From positions 449,711-513,710 of the forward strand of contig NZ_CVRP01000007.1 in assembly GCF_001261735.1 (NCBI RefSeq): a stretch of DNA of 64,000 bases. Reading direction: 5' to 3'. Shown here in pieces: positions 17,077 through 24,832 of the stretch. The notes beneath the pieces were generated by a model that was not told the DNA's origin, searched no databases, and worked only from the letters and a program-made list of their open reading frames with translations. The stretch's first letter is position 1. Each line of letters opens with the position of its first letter. Source of the DNA: Dysgonomonas sp. BGC7 (GTDB taxonomy: Bacteria; Bacteroidota; Bacteroidia; Bacteroidales; Dysgonomonadaceae). The position numbers and the translations under genes were made by a program.

Positions 17077-17889
17077 TTATTTAGAAGATGTATCTTTGGT
17101 AAATTCTAATACAACATTTCCTCCTTTAAAGAAAGTTAGCTTATCTCCATTTATTCCTGCCTGTAGAGGAGAATTGAAGAAACTCAAATAAAGCTGTTCA
17201 CCTTTAAGATTAGGGCAAGCCATCTTTGTAGATATTGCCGGACCAAAGGTAAGAGTATTTTCTTCTTGCTTATAAGAAGTACGGTATGTATTACATCCTG
17301 CTTTCCCTGATATATTTCCGTCTGAAGATATACTCATATTCGGAACTCTTTCTGCAAATAGATCTGTAATATCTCCTCCCGCAATAGATGTTAGTTCCCA
17401 GTTTCCGGTCAGAGTTTCACTACTTACTATGTTATTTACTTTTGTAGGTGCTGTTCCTTTTACAAATTCTAGTACGACATTTTTTCCTTGGGAAAAAATT
17501 AATGCTCCGGATTCATTCAAACCTACTATAAGATTAGGAGTTGATAGTGTTGATAAAAATTCTGGTTCTTTGTTCGATTGCAGGCATGCCATCATAGTTG
17601 CAGCAAAATTAGGTGCCGAAAATTCATTCTTTTCGTTTATTGTAAACGCTCCTGTATAGTTATTACAGCCACCGTTCCCATGTGCAATATTTTTATCGAA
17701 ATCAAACTCTATACTAGGTAGTTTTCCTGAGAATGCAGATTTGGAATCTTCTCCTTTCAGGGATTTTAATTCCCAATAACCAGTAAGATCTTTTTTGTCA
17801 ATAGGTTTCACTGTGCTACAGTTTTGTAATCCGAATGTTAAGGCGATTGCTGCAACATATAATGCAGCCTTTCTTAAAATACTTTTCAT
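17077..17889 (-). CDS. Lipoprotein with two META (HslJ-like) domains
   Basis: 270 residues. The signal has lipobox FGLQNC (cysteine at 24). Two copies of a META domain follow. Copy one starts 'LTGYWELKSLKGEDSK' and has 'GNGGCNNYTGAFTINEKNEF' and 'MMACLQSNKEPEFLSTL'. Copy two starts 'LTGNWELTSIAGGDITD' and has 'GKAGCNTYRTSYKQEENTL' and 'MACPNLKGEQLYLSFF'. The paired cysteines (GCN...MAC) in each copy are a family hallmark. E. coli HslJ, a single META domain, is linked to novobiocin resistance; the molecular role is unclear. It probably faces the periplasm. Confidence 0.85.
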   Translation of the reverse strand: MKSILRKAALYVAAIALTFGLQNCSTVKPIDKKDLTGYWELKSLKGEDSKSAFSGKLPSIEFDFDKNIAHGNGGCNNYTGAFTINEKNEFSAPNFAATMMACLQSNKEPEFLSTLSTPNLIVGLNESGALIFSQGKNVVLEFVKGTAPTKVNNIVSSETLTGNWELTSIAGGDITDLFAERVPNMSISSDGNISGKAGCNTYRTSYKQEENTLTFGPAISTKMACPNLKGEQLYLSFFNSPLQAGINGDKLTFFKGGNVVLEFTKDTSSK

Positions 17890-17915
17890 AATTTATTGTA
17901 ATTGTTATGTAATGT

Positions 17916-18701
17916 TTATTCTATTCTGAAAATATCAGCATCTTTCCATACAGGAAACTTCTCTCTGAATTTTTCTAAATCCGATTTTGATATATAGACA
18001 GTTTCAACACACGTTTGGTTTAACTCAATAATACAAATATCGTCACCTTTAGCATTTATTAACCTTGAACCTCCTTCATGCTGCAATCCATTACCATCTT
18101 TTCCTATGCGATTCACTCCACATACATAGCTCATGTTTTCCAATGCTCTTGCTGTTAGCAGAGCATTCCAAACCTTAGATCTCGATGCAGGCCAGTTTGC
18201 AACATATATAAGCAAATCATATTCGTTGTCGACATTTCTGGCCCATACTGGAAAACGGAGATCGTAGCAAATAAGAAGTTTTATCTTAAAGCCTTTATAT
18301 TCTACAATAAGAGGTTTGTCTCCTGGCGAAAAGAACTGAGGTTCGCAACCCATTCTGAACAGGTGTCGTTTGTCATAATAAAATTCTTTGTCCGGAGTAA
18401 TAAAGAATCCTCTATTGTAATATATGCCATTTTCAGAAGCGATATAACTACCGCAAACAGCTAAGTTGAAATCCTTTGCCCACTCTTTTAATGATGAGAT
18501 GGTTTTTCCATCTATAGGCTCGGCCAAATTGTGACTATTCATAGAAAAGCCAGTAGTACAGGTCTCGGGAAGAACCACTATGTCAGTTTTTCCTGATAGT
18601 TGGGAAATAACGTTGTGGATGTATTCTAGGTTTTGTTGCTTATTTTTCCATGCAATATCATATTGTACAAGGCTCACACCTAATTTATATTCTTCTTGCA
18701 T
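17916..18701 (-). CDS. Omega-amidase / nitrilase-family hydrolase (YafV-like)
   Basis: 261 residues with the complete nitrilase triad: Glu46 in LPETCTTGF, Lys111 in YDKRHLF and Cys145 in LLICYDLRFP. Sequence layout and length fit the omega-amidase/YafV branch, which hydrolyses 2-oxoglutaramate and 2-oxosuccinamate to 2-oxoacids and ammonia (metabolite repair). It is cytosolic, with no signal peptide. It is last in a three-gene minus-strand operon, 11 nt after the acyltransferase. A carbamoylputrescine-type amidase is possible but less likely given the RxxF and LRFPVWAR motifs. Confidence 0.85.
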   Translation of the reverse strand: MQEEYKLGVSLVQYDIAWKNKQQNLEYIHNVISQLSGKTDIVVLPETCTTGFSMNSHNLAEPIDGKTISSLKEWAKDFNLAVCGSYIASENGIYYNRGFFITPDKEFYYDKRHLFRMGCEPQFFSPGDKPLIVEYKGFKIKLLICYDLRFPVWARNVDNEYDLLIYVANWPASRSKVWNALLTARALENMSYVCGVNRIGKDGNGLQHEGGSRLINAKGDDICIIELNQTCVETVYISKSDLEKFREKFPVWKDADIFRIE

Positions 18702-18712
18702 AAGCTCTTCTG

Positions 18713-19252
18713 TTATAGTGAGAAATGTTCGGGATGGCGTCCTTTTATACCAATGTAGTAGCTTTTTATTTCTTCAATGTCTTTGTCGACATCTCCTGTA
18801 GGTTGAAAAACTTTTTTAAAGTTGGCTTCTTTCTTTCCGTAATCTATTGCTGCAACCACAATGGGTACTTTAGCTGCGAGTGCAATAAAGTAGAACCCTT
18901 TTTTCCACTCTGTATTTAGTTTTCGGGTGGCCTCAGGTGTAATTGCTAACTGAAAATCTTCCTTTTTTGCATATAGCTCTGCCATTTGCTCTGTCAATGA
19001 AGTCTTTTTCGATCTGTCTACAGGTATTCCTCCCAAAGCATTAAATATGAGATTCATAGGAAAGAAGAACCATTCTTTTTTTATGAGAAATGACGCTTTT
19101 CTTCCCATTGCTTTATATACTATCAGGCCTAAAGGTAAATCCCAATTACTTGTGTGAGGAGCCACACATATTACATTCTTACTAGGTAGGTTAGTGTCTC
19201 CAACAATTTTCCACCCTATAAAATTAAGTATAAACTTACAAAATTTTCTCAT
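18713..19252 (-). CDS. PlsC-like 1-acyl-glycerol-3-phosphate acyltransferase family protein
   Basis: 179 residues with the acyltransferase signature His33-x4-Asp38 (HTSNWD) and the second block 'FNALGGIPVDRSKK'. The third block reads 'ITPEATRK' instead of the common PEGTRS, a variant seen in small Bacteroidota members. It likely acts at the inner membrane on phospholipid or ornithine-lipid acylation; the substrate is not certain. Its start codon overlaps the stop of the upstream small helical protein (ATGA), and the omega-amidase follows closely. Confidence 0.8.
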   Translation of the reverse strand: MRKFCKFILNFIGWKIVGDTNLPSKNVICVAPHTSNWDLPLGLIVYKAMGRKASFLIKKEWFFFPMNLIFNALGGIPVDRSKKTSLTEQMAELYAKKEDFQLAITPEATRKLNTEWKKGFYFIALAAKVPIVVAAIDYGKKEANFKKVFQPTGDVDKDIEEIKSYYIGIKGRHPEHFSL

Positions 19253-19533
19253 TCTCCTAATGCTGCTATGTCGCGGGCAATATCGTTGGTCTGGTTCTTT
19301 ATGTCTGCTCTTAGTTTGTTATAATAAGCTTTAACTCGCCCTTTTACTTCTTTGCCTTCTGTACAGCTCACACGTTTCAATAAGTCGTCATGTGCTGTTG
19401 CTATTTTTTCTATAACTTTGTCAGCTGCCGCTTTATCTGCGTCAATAACAAACGTTTTGTAAAAAATACAATCAATGTAAAGCAGGTCCATTATGTTATT
19501 TATGTTTTTTTTCAGTTTCCTACGACTACTCAT
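19249..19533 (-). CDS. Small helical protein of unknown function
   Basis: 94 residues, strongly helical and charged, without signal peptide or membrane segment. It includes 'FVIDADKAAADKVIEKIATA' and ends 'NQTNDIARDIAALGE'. The stop codon overlaps the acyltransferase start by 4 nt, so translation is coupled and the gene is real. It is not recognisable as any enzyme. A coiled-coil or accessory role for the downstream acyltransferase is only a guess. Confidence 0.65.
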   Translation of the reverse strand: MSSRRKLKKNINNIMDLLYIDCIFYKTFVIDADKAAADKVIEKIATAHDDLLKRVSCTEGKEVKGRVKAYYNKLRADIKNQTNDIARDIAALGE

Positions 19534-19557
19534 CTCTAAATAATTTTAATAAGTTTA

Positions 19558-19574
19558 TATCTTTGTTATCTTTG
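19558..19574 (+). promoter_or_regulatory. Two tandem -7 promoter elements
   Basis: TATCTTTG occurs twice in a row, 9 nt apart (starting at 19558 and 19567). It lies in the divergent gap upstream of the glycogen synthase gene, leaving leaders of about 100-110 nt. Either may be used; no clear -33 TTTG is seen at a standard distance. Confidence 0.5.
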
Positions 19575-19678
19575 TTCTCTCTTGAATAGAGGAGCAAAGG
19601 TACTAAAAAGATACTCACAACCTTTATGCTTTATGATTTTATAAGTATTTACAAAGCTAAAAAATAGAAACCATTTTT

Positions 19679-21331
19679 ATGATAACAGACAACTACAATC
19701 CCGATTATATCTTCGAAGCAAGCTGGGAGGTTTGTAACAAAGTTGGAGGTATATATACAGTCCTATCTACAAAGGCTAAATCAATGCAGCAGCTGTGCAA
19801 AGATAAGGTTATATTCATAGGCCCGGATATCTGGAAAGAAAATGAAAGTCCATGGTTTCTCGAAGAGCATGATTTGCTTAAAGACTGGAAAATAGCAGCA
19901 ACAGAGAAAGATAAATTGAAAATAAGAATTGGACGTTGGGATGTTCCCGGTGCTCCTATTGTCGTATTGGTGAATTTTGATCAGTTTTATCCAGCCAAAG
20001 ATGCTATATATAGCGAAATGTGGAATAAGTTTGGGGTAGATTCGCTTCATGCATACGGAGACTATGACGAGTCATGTATATTTGCCTATGCCACAGGTAC
20101 AGTTATAGAAAGCTTTTATAATTTTCATGAATTACAAAATCAGAAAGTTATCGCTCATTTCGATGAGTGGATGCTGGGTATGGGTGCTTTATATATAAAA
20201 GATCGCTTACCCGCTGTAGGTACTGTCTTCACTACCCATGCAACTTCTATTGGGCGGTCTATTGCCGGTAATAATAAGCCTTTGTATAATTATCTGAATG
20301 CGTACGATAGTGATCAGATGGCTCGCGAATTGAATATGGTTGCCAAGCATTCTGTAGAAAAAATGGCAGCGCAAAATGTCGATTGCTTTACTACTGTTAG
20401 CGATATTACTGCTCGCGAATGTAAACAACTACTGCATCGTGAACCTGTTGTGACCCCAAATGGTTTTGAAAAAGACTTTATTCCAAAAGGTAAAAGTCAT
20501 GAAACTAAAAGATTAAAAGCTCGTAAAGCTATGATAAATGTAGCAGAAAAATTGTTGGGCTATGATATACAGGAAGATGCGCTATTAGTTGCCACAAGTG
20601 GACGTTATGAATACAGAAATAAAGGGCTGGATGTATTTGTTGATGCTATGCATAGGTTGGAACAGATCAAACAATTGCAAAAAGATGTAATTGCATTTAT
20701 TATGGTTCCTGCATGGATAGACGACGCCCGTATGGATTTGAAAAAAAGATTGGAAGACAAGAAAACTCCTTCCGAACCTCTTTCTTATCCTTACATAACC
20801 CACTGGTTACATAATATGAATCATGATTCTGTTCTTAGCCAGATTGCTTATTTGCAAATGCAGAACAGAAAAGAAGACAGAGTGAAAATAATCTTTGTTC
20901 CATCATATCTGAATGGAAATGATGGCATATTCAATATGGCTTATTACGACTTGTTGATAGGGCTGGATGTTACTGTTTTCCCTTCTTATTACGAGCCATG
21001 GGGGTATACTCCTCATGAGAGTATTGCATTCTCTGTTCCTACCATAACTACTTCCTTGGCTGGATTTGGTCTGTGGATGAGGAAAATGGGAGATGAAAAA
21101 GGAATGGACGATGGAGCCGAAGTCATCACTCGTGACGATTATAACTTTATTGAGGTTTCGGAAGATATTTGCAATAGAGTATTCGAGATGACCACTAAAA
21201 GTGCCGAACAAGAAAAGATTCTGAGACAAGCTGCTTTGGATAGAGCTAATCTTGCCGACTGGGATCATTTCTTTGACTACTATAAAGATGCGTATAAAGA
21301 TGCCCTACAGAAGGCAGATGCAAGGCGATGA
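19679..21331 (+). CDS. Glycogen synthase, GT3 (eukaryote-like) family
   Basis: 550 residues, cytosolic. It extends alpha-1,4-glucan chains from nucleotide-activated glucose. The start 'YIFEASWEVCNKVGGIYTVL' carries the KVGGI sugar-nucleotide loop, and the C-terminal half has 'PSYYEPWGYTPHESIAFSVP' with the E-x7-E type motif of retaining GT-B transferases. The layout matches the short GT3 glycogen synthases of Bacteroidota, related to the animal/fungal enzymes, instead of the GlgA family. GT3 enzymes generally use UDP-glucose. The next gene encodes glycogen phosphorylase, so synthesis and breakdown are adjacent. Confidence 0.9.
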   Translation: MITDNYNPDYIFEASWEVCNKVGGIYTVLSTKAKSMQQLCKDKVIFIGPDIWKENESPWFLEEHDLLKDWKIAATEKDKLKIRIGRWDVPGAPIVVLVNFDQFYPAKDAIYSEMWNKFGVDSLHAYGDYDESCIFAYATGTVIESFYNFHELQNQKVIAHFDEWMLGMGALYIKDRLPAVGTVFTTHATSIGRSIAGNNKPLYNYLNAYDSDQMARELNMVAKHSVEKMAAQNVDCFTTVSDITARECKQLLHREPVVTPNGFEKDFIPKGKSHETKRLKARKAMINVAEKLLGYDIQEDALLVATSGRYEYRNKGLDVFVDAMHRLEQIKQLQKDVIAFIMVPAWIDDARMDLKKRLEDKKTPSEPLSYPYITHWLHNMNHDSVLSQIAYLQMQNRKEDRVKIIFVPSYLNGNDGIFNMAYYDLLIGLDVTVFPSYYEPWGYTPHESIAFSVPTITTSLAGFGLWMRKMGDEKGMDDGAEVITRDDYNFIEVSEDICNRVFEMTTKSAEQEKILRQAALDRANLADWDHFFDYYKDAYKDALQKADARR

Positions 21332-21433
21332 TTTTCTAAATATCTTTTGCCTTGGAATATCTATATAGTTTGGCATGTGAGTAAACATTGTATTGCAAAC
21401 GATTGCGTATAATCTATAGTAAGTATTATCAGT

Positions 21434-21462
21434 AAAATAGCCGTTGTAGTGGCTATATTTTA
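21434..21462 (+). terminator. Possible weak terminator after glycogen synthase
   Basis: A 6-bp stem ATAGCC / GGCTAT with an 8-nt loop has flanking A's and a following TATTTTATT tract, located in the 212-bp gap. The stem is short, so some readthrough is likely. Confidence 0.45.
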
Positions 21463-21463
21463 T

Positions 21464-21471
21464 TATATTTG
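21464..21471 (+). promoter_or_regulatory. Bacteroidota -7 promoter element for glgP
   Basis: TATATTTG directly follows the weak hairpin. A TTG at 21444 lies 17 nt upstream, slightly closer than the usual 19-21 nt. The leader to the phosphorylase start is about 65 nt. Confidence 0.5.
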
Positions 21472-21543
21472 TAGTATCGAAAGATACTGCAAACCTAACA
21501 CTATATTAATCAAGAAATAAAAGTTTAAGTAATTATATTTGAT

Positions 21544-24129
21544 ATGAGAATTAAAGCAAGTTATTCTAACTCTCCTACTTGGAGAAGTGCCTACACTCAG
21601 GTTAATCTGCCACAGGAATTACTCCCATTAGAAAAAATAGCACATAATCTATGGTGGGTATGGAACAATGACGCAACTGACCTCTTCTCCGAATTTGATT
21701 CCGAACTGTGGAAAGAGTCAGGACATAACCCTGTAATATTATTGCAGAAACTAGCGTATGAAAGAATAGATGAAATTCTGGCCGACAGTGCCTTGATGGC
21801 AAAGGTAAAAAGTGTAATAAAGAATTTTGATACATATATGTCTCAAAAATTTGATACAGAAAAACCATCTGTGGCATACTTCAGTATGGAATATGGATTT
21901 TCTCATGTATTAAAAATTTATTCAGGAGGATTAGGTGTTTTAGCCGGAGACTACTTGAAAGAGGCTAGTGATAGTCATGTAGACCTGACTGGTGTTGGTT
22001 TCCTTTACCGTTACGGATACTTTACTCAGACAATATCTCCTGATGGTCAGCAAGTTGCGAATTATGAACCGCAGAATTTTGGAGAATTACCTATCGAACC
22101 TGTATTGAACGAGGATGGTAACCAAATGATCCTTGCAGTACCTTATCCCGATAGAGATGTTTATGCTAATATCTGGAGAGTAAATGTGGGACGAATAAAT
22201 CTATATTTACTGGATACAGATATTGATTTGAATAGTGAGTTTGATAAACCTATTACACATCAGCTTTATGGTGGAGACTGGGAAAACAGGTTGAAGCAAG
22301 AGTATTTGTTAGGTATTGGTGGTATCATGCTTCTTAATAAATTAGGAATAAAGAAAGAAATATATCACTGTAATGAAGGGCATGCAGCATTTATCAATCT
22401 GCAACGCTTGTTAGATCTTATTGAAGGAAAAGGTTTGACATTTAATCAGGCATTGGAAGTTGTGCGTGCATCAGGTTTATATACAGTACATACACCTGTC
22501 CCTGCGGGACATGATTATTTCGATGAAGGACTTCTCGGTAAATATATGGGAAGTTATCCTGCTCGTTTAGGTTTGTCTTGGCAAGAATTTGTTGATATGG
22601 GACGCGAGCATCCGGGTAGCAACGAAAAATTCAGTATGAGTGTATTTGCTCTAAATACGTGTCTGGAAGCTAATGGCGTAAGTTATCTGCATGGCATTGT
22701 TTCCCGTAAAATGTTTCAGCCAATATGGCCTTCTTATTTTGCAGAAGAGCTACACGTAGGTCATGTGACTAATGGTGTACATATGCCTACATGGACAGCA
22801 AAGGAAATGAAAGGGCTGTATGAAAAAACATTTGATAAGAACTTCTACGAAGATCAGTCTAATCATGAAATATGGGATAATATCTATAATGTTCCTGATG
22901 CAGAGGTTTGGAAGTTGCGTATGGCAATGAAAAAACGTCTTATTCACTATGTTCAGGAGCAGATGAAAGAAGGGTGGATCAAAAATCAGAAGGCACCATC
23001 TACAATATATTCTCTTGTAGATAAAATCAATCCTGATGCCTTACTTGTTGGTTTTGGCCGCCGGTTTGCAACCTACAAACGTGCGCATCTTTTATTTACC
23101 GATCTCGATCGTTTGTCAAAACTGGTAAATAATGAGAAATACCCGATACAGTTCTTATATACAGGAAAGGCGCATCCTGCCGATGGAGCCGGACAAGGTT
23201 TGATAAAACATATTGTAGAAATATCTCGTCGACCTGAATTTATTGGTAAAATTATTTTCTTAGAAAATTATGATATGCGTTTGGCCAAACGTCTGATATC
23301 AGGTGTTGATATATGGCTGAATACACCTACTCGTCCTCTTGAAGCTTCAGGAACGTCTGGAGAAAAGGCTTTGATGAATGGAGTTCTTAATTTTTCTGTG
23401 TTGGACGGATGGTGGTATGAAGGTTATCGCAAAGATGCCGGATGGTGTCTTACTGATAAACGGACATTCTCAAATCAGGCATATCAGGATGAGTTGGATG
23501 CTTCTGAGATATATTCTATCTTCGAAAATGATATTTTACCATTATACTATGCTCGTAATTCGAAAGGGTATTCTCCCGAATGGATACAGTATATAAAGAA
23601 CTCTATAGCACATATAGCACCTGAATATACGACTAAACGTATGATAGATGACTATATTAAGAACTTCTATAAGCCGGAAAGAGAACGTATTAAGTTGGTA
23701 GCCGGAGATAACTATGCTAAAGCAAAAGAGTTGGCTGCGTGGAAAGAAGATACTGCTGCCAATTGGGATAAGTTTACAGTAGAAGAACTTCTGTTTAATG
23801 GACAGAATATAAAAGACGGAACACAATTAGCATCTCCTAATTTTACAGAAGGTCAAGTCTTTAATGTAAAAGTTGTTATAGATAAGAAAGAGATGAAAGG
23901 GGATCTAGGCGTTGACTGTGTAATGACAGAATATGATCCTGATCTTAAAGTAAATAAATTTGTTTCTACTGTCGAGCTTAAACAAGTAAAACAAGATGGT
24001 TCTAAGGTTTATTTCGAATTGGATATCGTGACTAAAATCCCGGGAATAAGTAACTTTGCGTACCGTGTATATCCTAAGCATCCGGATATGGCACATCGTC
24101 AGGATTTTGCATATGTTCGCTGGATCTAA
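21544..24129 (+). CDS. glgP: Alpha-glucan (glycogen) phosphorylase, GT35
   Basis: 861 residues. It phosphorolyses alpha-1,4-glucans to glucose 1-phosphate in the cytosol. An N-terminal DUF3417 domain (from about residue 12, 'LPLEKIAHNLWWVWNNDATD') precedes the GT35 fold. The PLP-lysine region reads 'PLEASGTSGEKALMNGVLNF', the variant of EASGTGNMK found in this compact phosphorylase subgroup. 'AYFSMEYGFSH' and 'YHCNEGHAAF' are other conserved blocks. It probably degrades glycogen made by the preceding synthase. It ends in a hairpin terminator. Confidence 0.93.
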   Translation: MRIKASYSNSPTWRSAYTQVNLPQELLPLEKIAHNLWWVWNNDATDLFSEFDSELWKESGHNPVILLQKLAYERIDEILADSALMAKVKSVIKNFDTYMSQKFDTEKPSVAYFSMEYGFSHVLKIYSGGLGVLAGDYLKEASDSHVDLTGVGFLYRYGYFTQTISPDGQQVANYEPQNFGELPIEPVLNEDGNQMILAVPYPDRDVYANIWRVNVGRINLYLLDTDIDLNSEFDKPITHQLYGGDWENRLKQEYLLGIGGIMLLNKLGIKKEIYHCNEGHAAFINLQRLLDLIEGKGLTFNQALEVVRASGLYTVHTPVPAGHDYFDEGLLGKYMGSYPARLGLSWQEFVDMGREHPGSNEKFSMSVFALNTCLEANGVSYLHGIVSRKMFQPIWPSYFAEELHVGHVTNGVHMPTWTAKEMKGLYEKTFDKNFYEDQSNHEIWDNIYNVPDAEVWKLRMAMKKRLIHYVQEQMKEGWIKNQKAPSTIYSLVDKINPDALLVGFGRRFATYKRAHLLFTDLDRLSKLVNNEKYPIQFLYTGKAHPADGAGQGLIKHIVEISRRPEFIGKIIFLENYDMRLAKRLISGVDIWLNTPTRPLEASGTSGEKALMNGVLNFSVLDGWWYEGYRKDAGWCLTDKRTFSNQAYQDELDASEIYSIFENDILPLYYARNSKGYSPEWIQYIKNSIAHIAPEYTTKRMIDDYIKNFYKPERERIKLVAGDNYAKAKELAAWKEDTAANWDKFTVEELLFNGQNIKDGTQLASPNFTEGQVFNVKVVIDKKEMKGDLGVDCVMTEYDPDLKVNKFVSTVELKQVKQDGSKVYFELDIVTKIPGISNFAYRVYPKHPDMAHRQDFAYVRWI

Positions 24130-24163
24130 TAATTTAGAATCCCCAATAAATAAACTCTAATAT

Positions 24164-24198
24164 ATAAGGCTGTATTGAAAATCTCAATACAGCCTTAT
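24164..24198. terminator. Terminator sharing its stem with the one after recA
   Basis: A 15-bp perfect stem ATAAGGCTGTATTGA / TCAATACAGCCTTAT with a 5-nt loop. It terminates glgP and probably also the minus-strand dehydrogenase operon that converges here. The downstream tract is TCATTCTATC, only moderately T-rich. Confidence 0.8.
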
Positions 24199-24305
24199 TC
24201 ATTCTATCTATTATTAAGTTTCAGATAAAAAACAAAGATGTTTTTTCTAAGCCAAACTTGCTATATGTAGCTTTACATACTAGAGTAACAAATGGGTATA
24301 GAACT

Positions 24306-24815
24306 TTAATTGAACTCTTTTTTTAATTGTTCTGCCCAATTTTTAACTCGTTCATCAGTCTTGCTGTGTTGATTTTCAAAATCTATAGCTAATCCTAAGA
24401 ATTTGTTGTCGCGCAAAGCTGCTGAGTTTTCGAATTTATAACCCTCTGTAGAAGTCAATCCTACGAGTTTCGCTCCTGCCGACTCAAAGGATTTAGCGAG
24501 CAACCCTATGCCATCTACGAAGTTTTCAGGATATTTGATCTGATCGCCAAGTCCGAAAATAGCAACATTTTTTCCCTTTAGATTTAGAGATTCCAATTCA
24601 GGTCTTACTTCATCCCAGTAGTTTGGTAATTCTCCATCAAACCATGTAGAAACGCCGACAATAATATTATCGAATTCTTCGAAGTCTTTCTTCCAGGCAT
24701 CTTCCACGGGTATAATGTCTATTTTGGCATCACCAAAGGCTGCTTTTACCTTTTTTGCAATAGTCGCTGTTTTAGCTGTACTTGTACCGTAAAATAATCC
24801 TATTTTTTTCATCAT
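24306..24815 (-). CDS. fldA: Flavodoxin
   Basis: 169 residues, the size of long-chain flavodoxins. The N-terminal FMN phosphate-binding loop is 'YGTSTAKTATIAKKV' (T/S-x-T-G-x-T type, with Ala-Lys in place of Gly-Asn). 'VGVSTWFDGELPNYWDEV' carries the Trp that stacks on the isoalloxazine, and 'AIFGLGDQIKYPENFVDG' is the second FMN loop. It is a soluble one-electron carrier that often replaces ferredoxin under iron limitation. It is the last gene of the 2-oxoacid dehydrogenase operon, 17 nt after E1. Confidence 0.9.
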   Translation of the reverse strand: MMKKIGLFYGTSTAKTATIAKKVKAAFGDAKIDIIPVEDAWKKDFEEFDNIIVGVSTWFDGELPNYWDEVRPELESLNLKGKNVAIFGLGDQIKYPENFVDGIGLLAKSFESAGAKLVGLTSTEGYKFENSAALRDNKFLGLAIDFENQHSKTDERVKNWAEQLKKEFN

Positions 24816-24832
24816 ATATATGTTTTGAGTGT

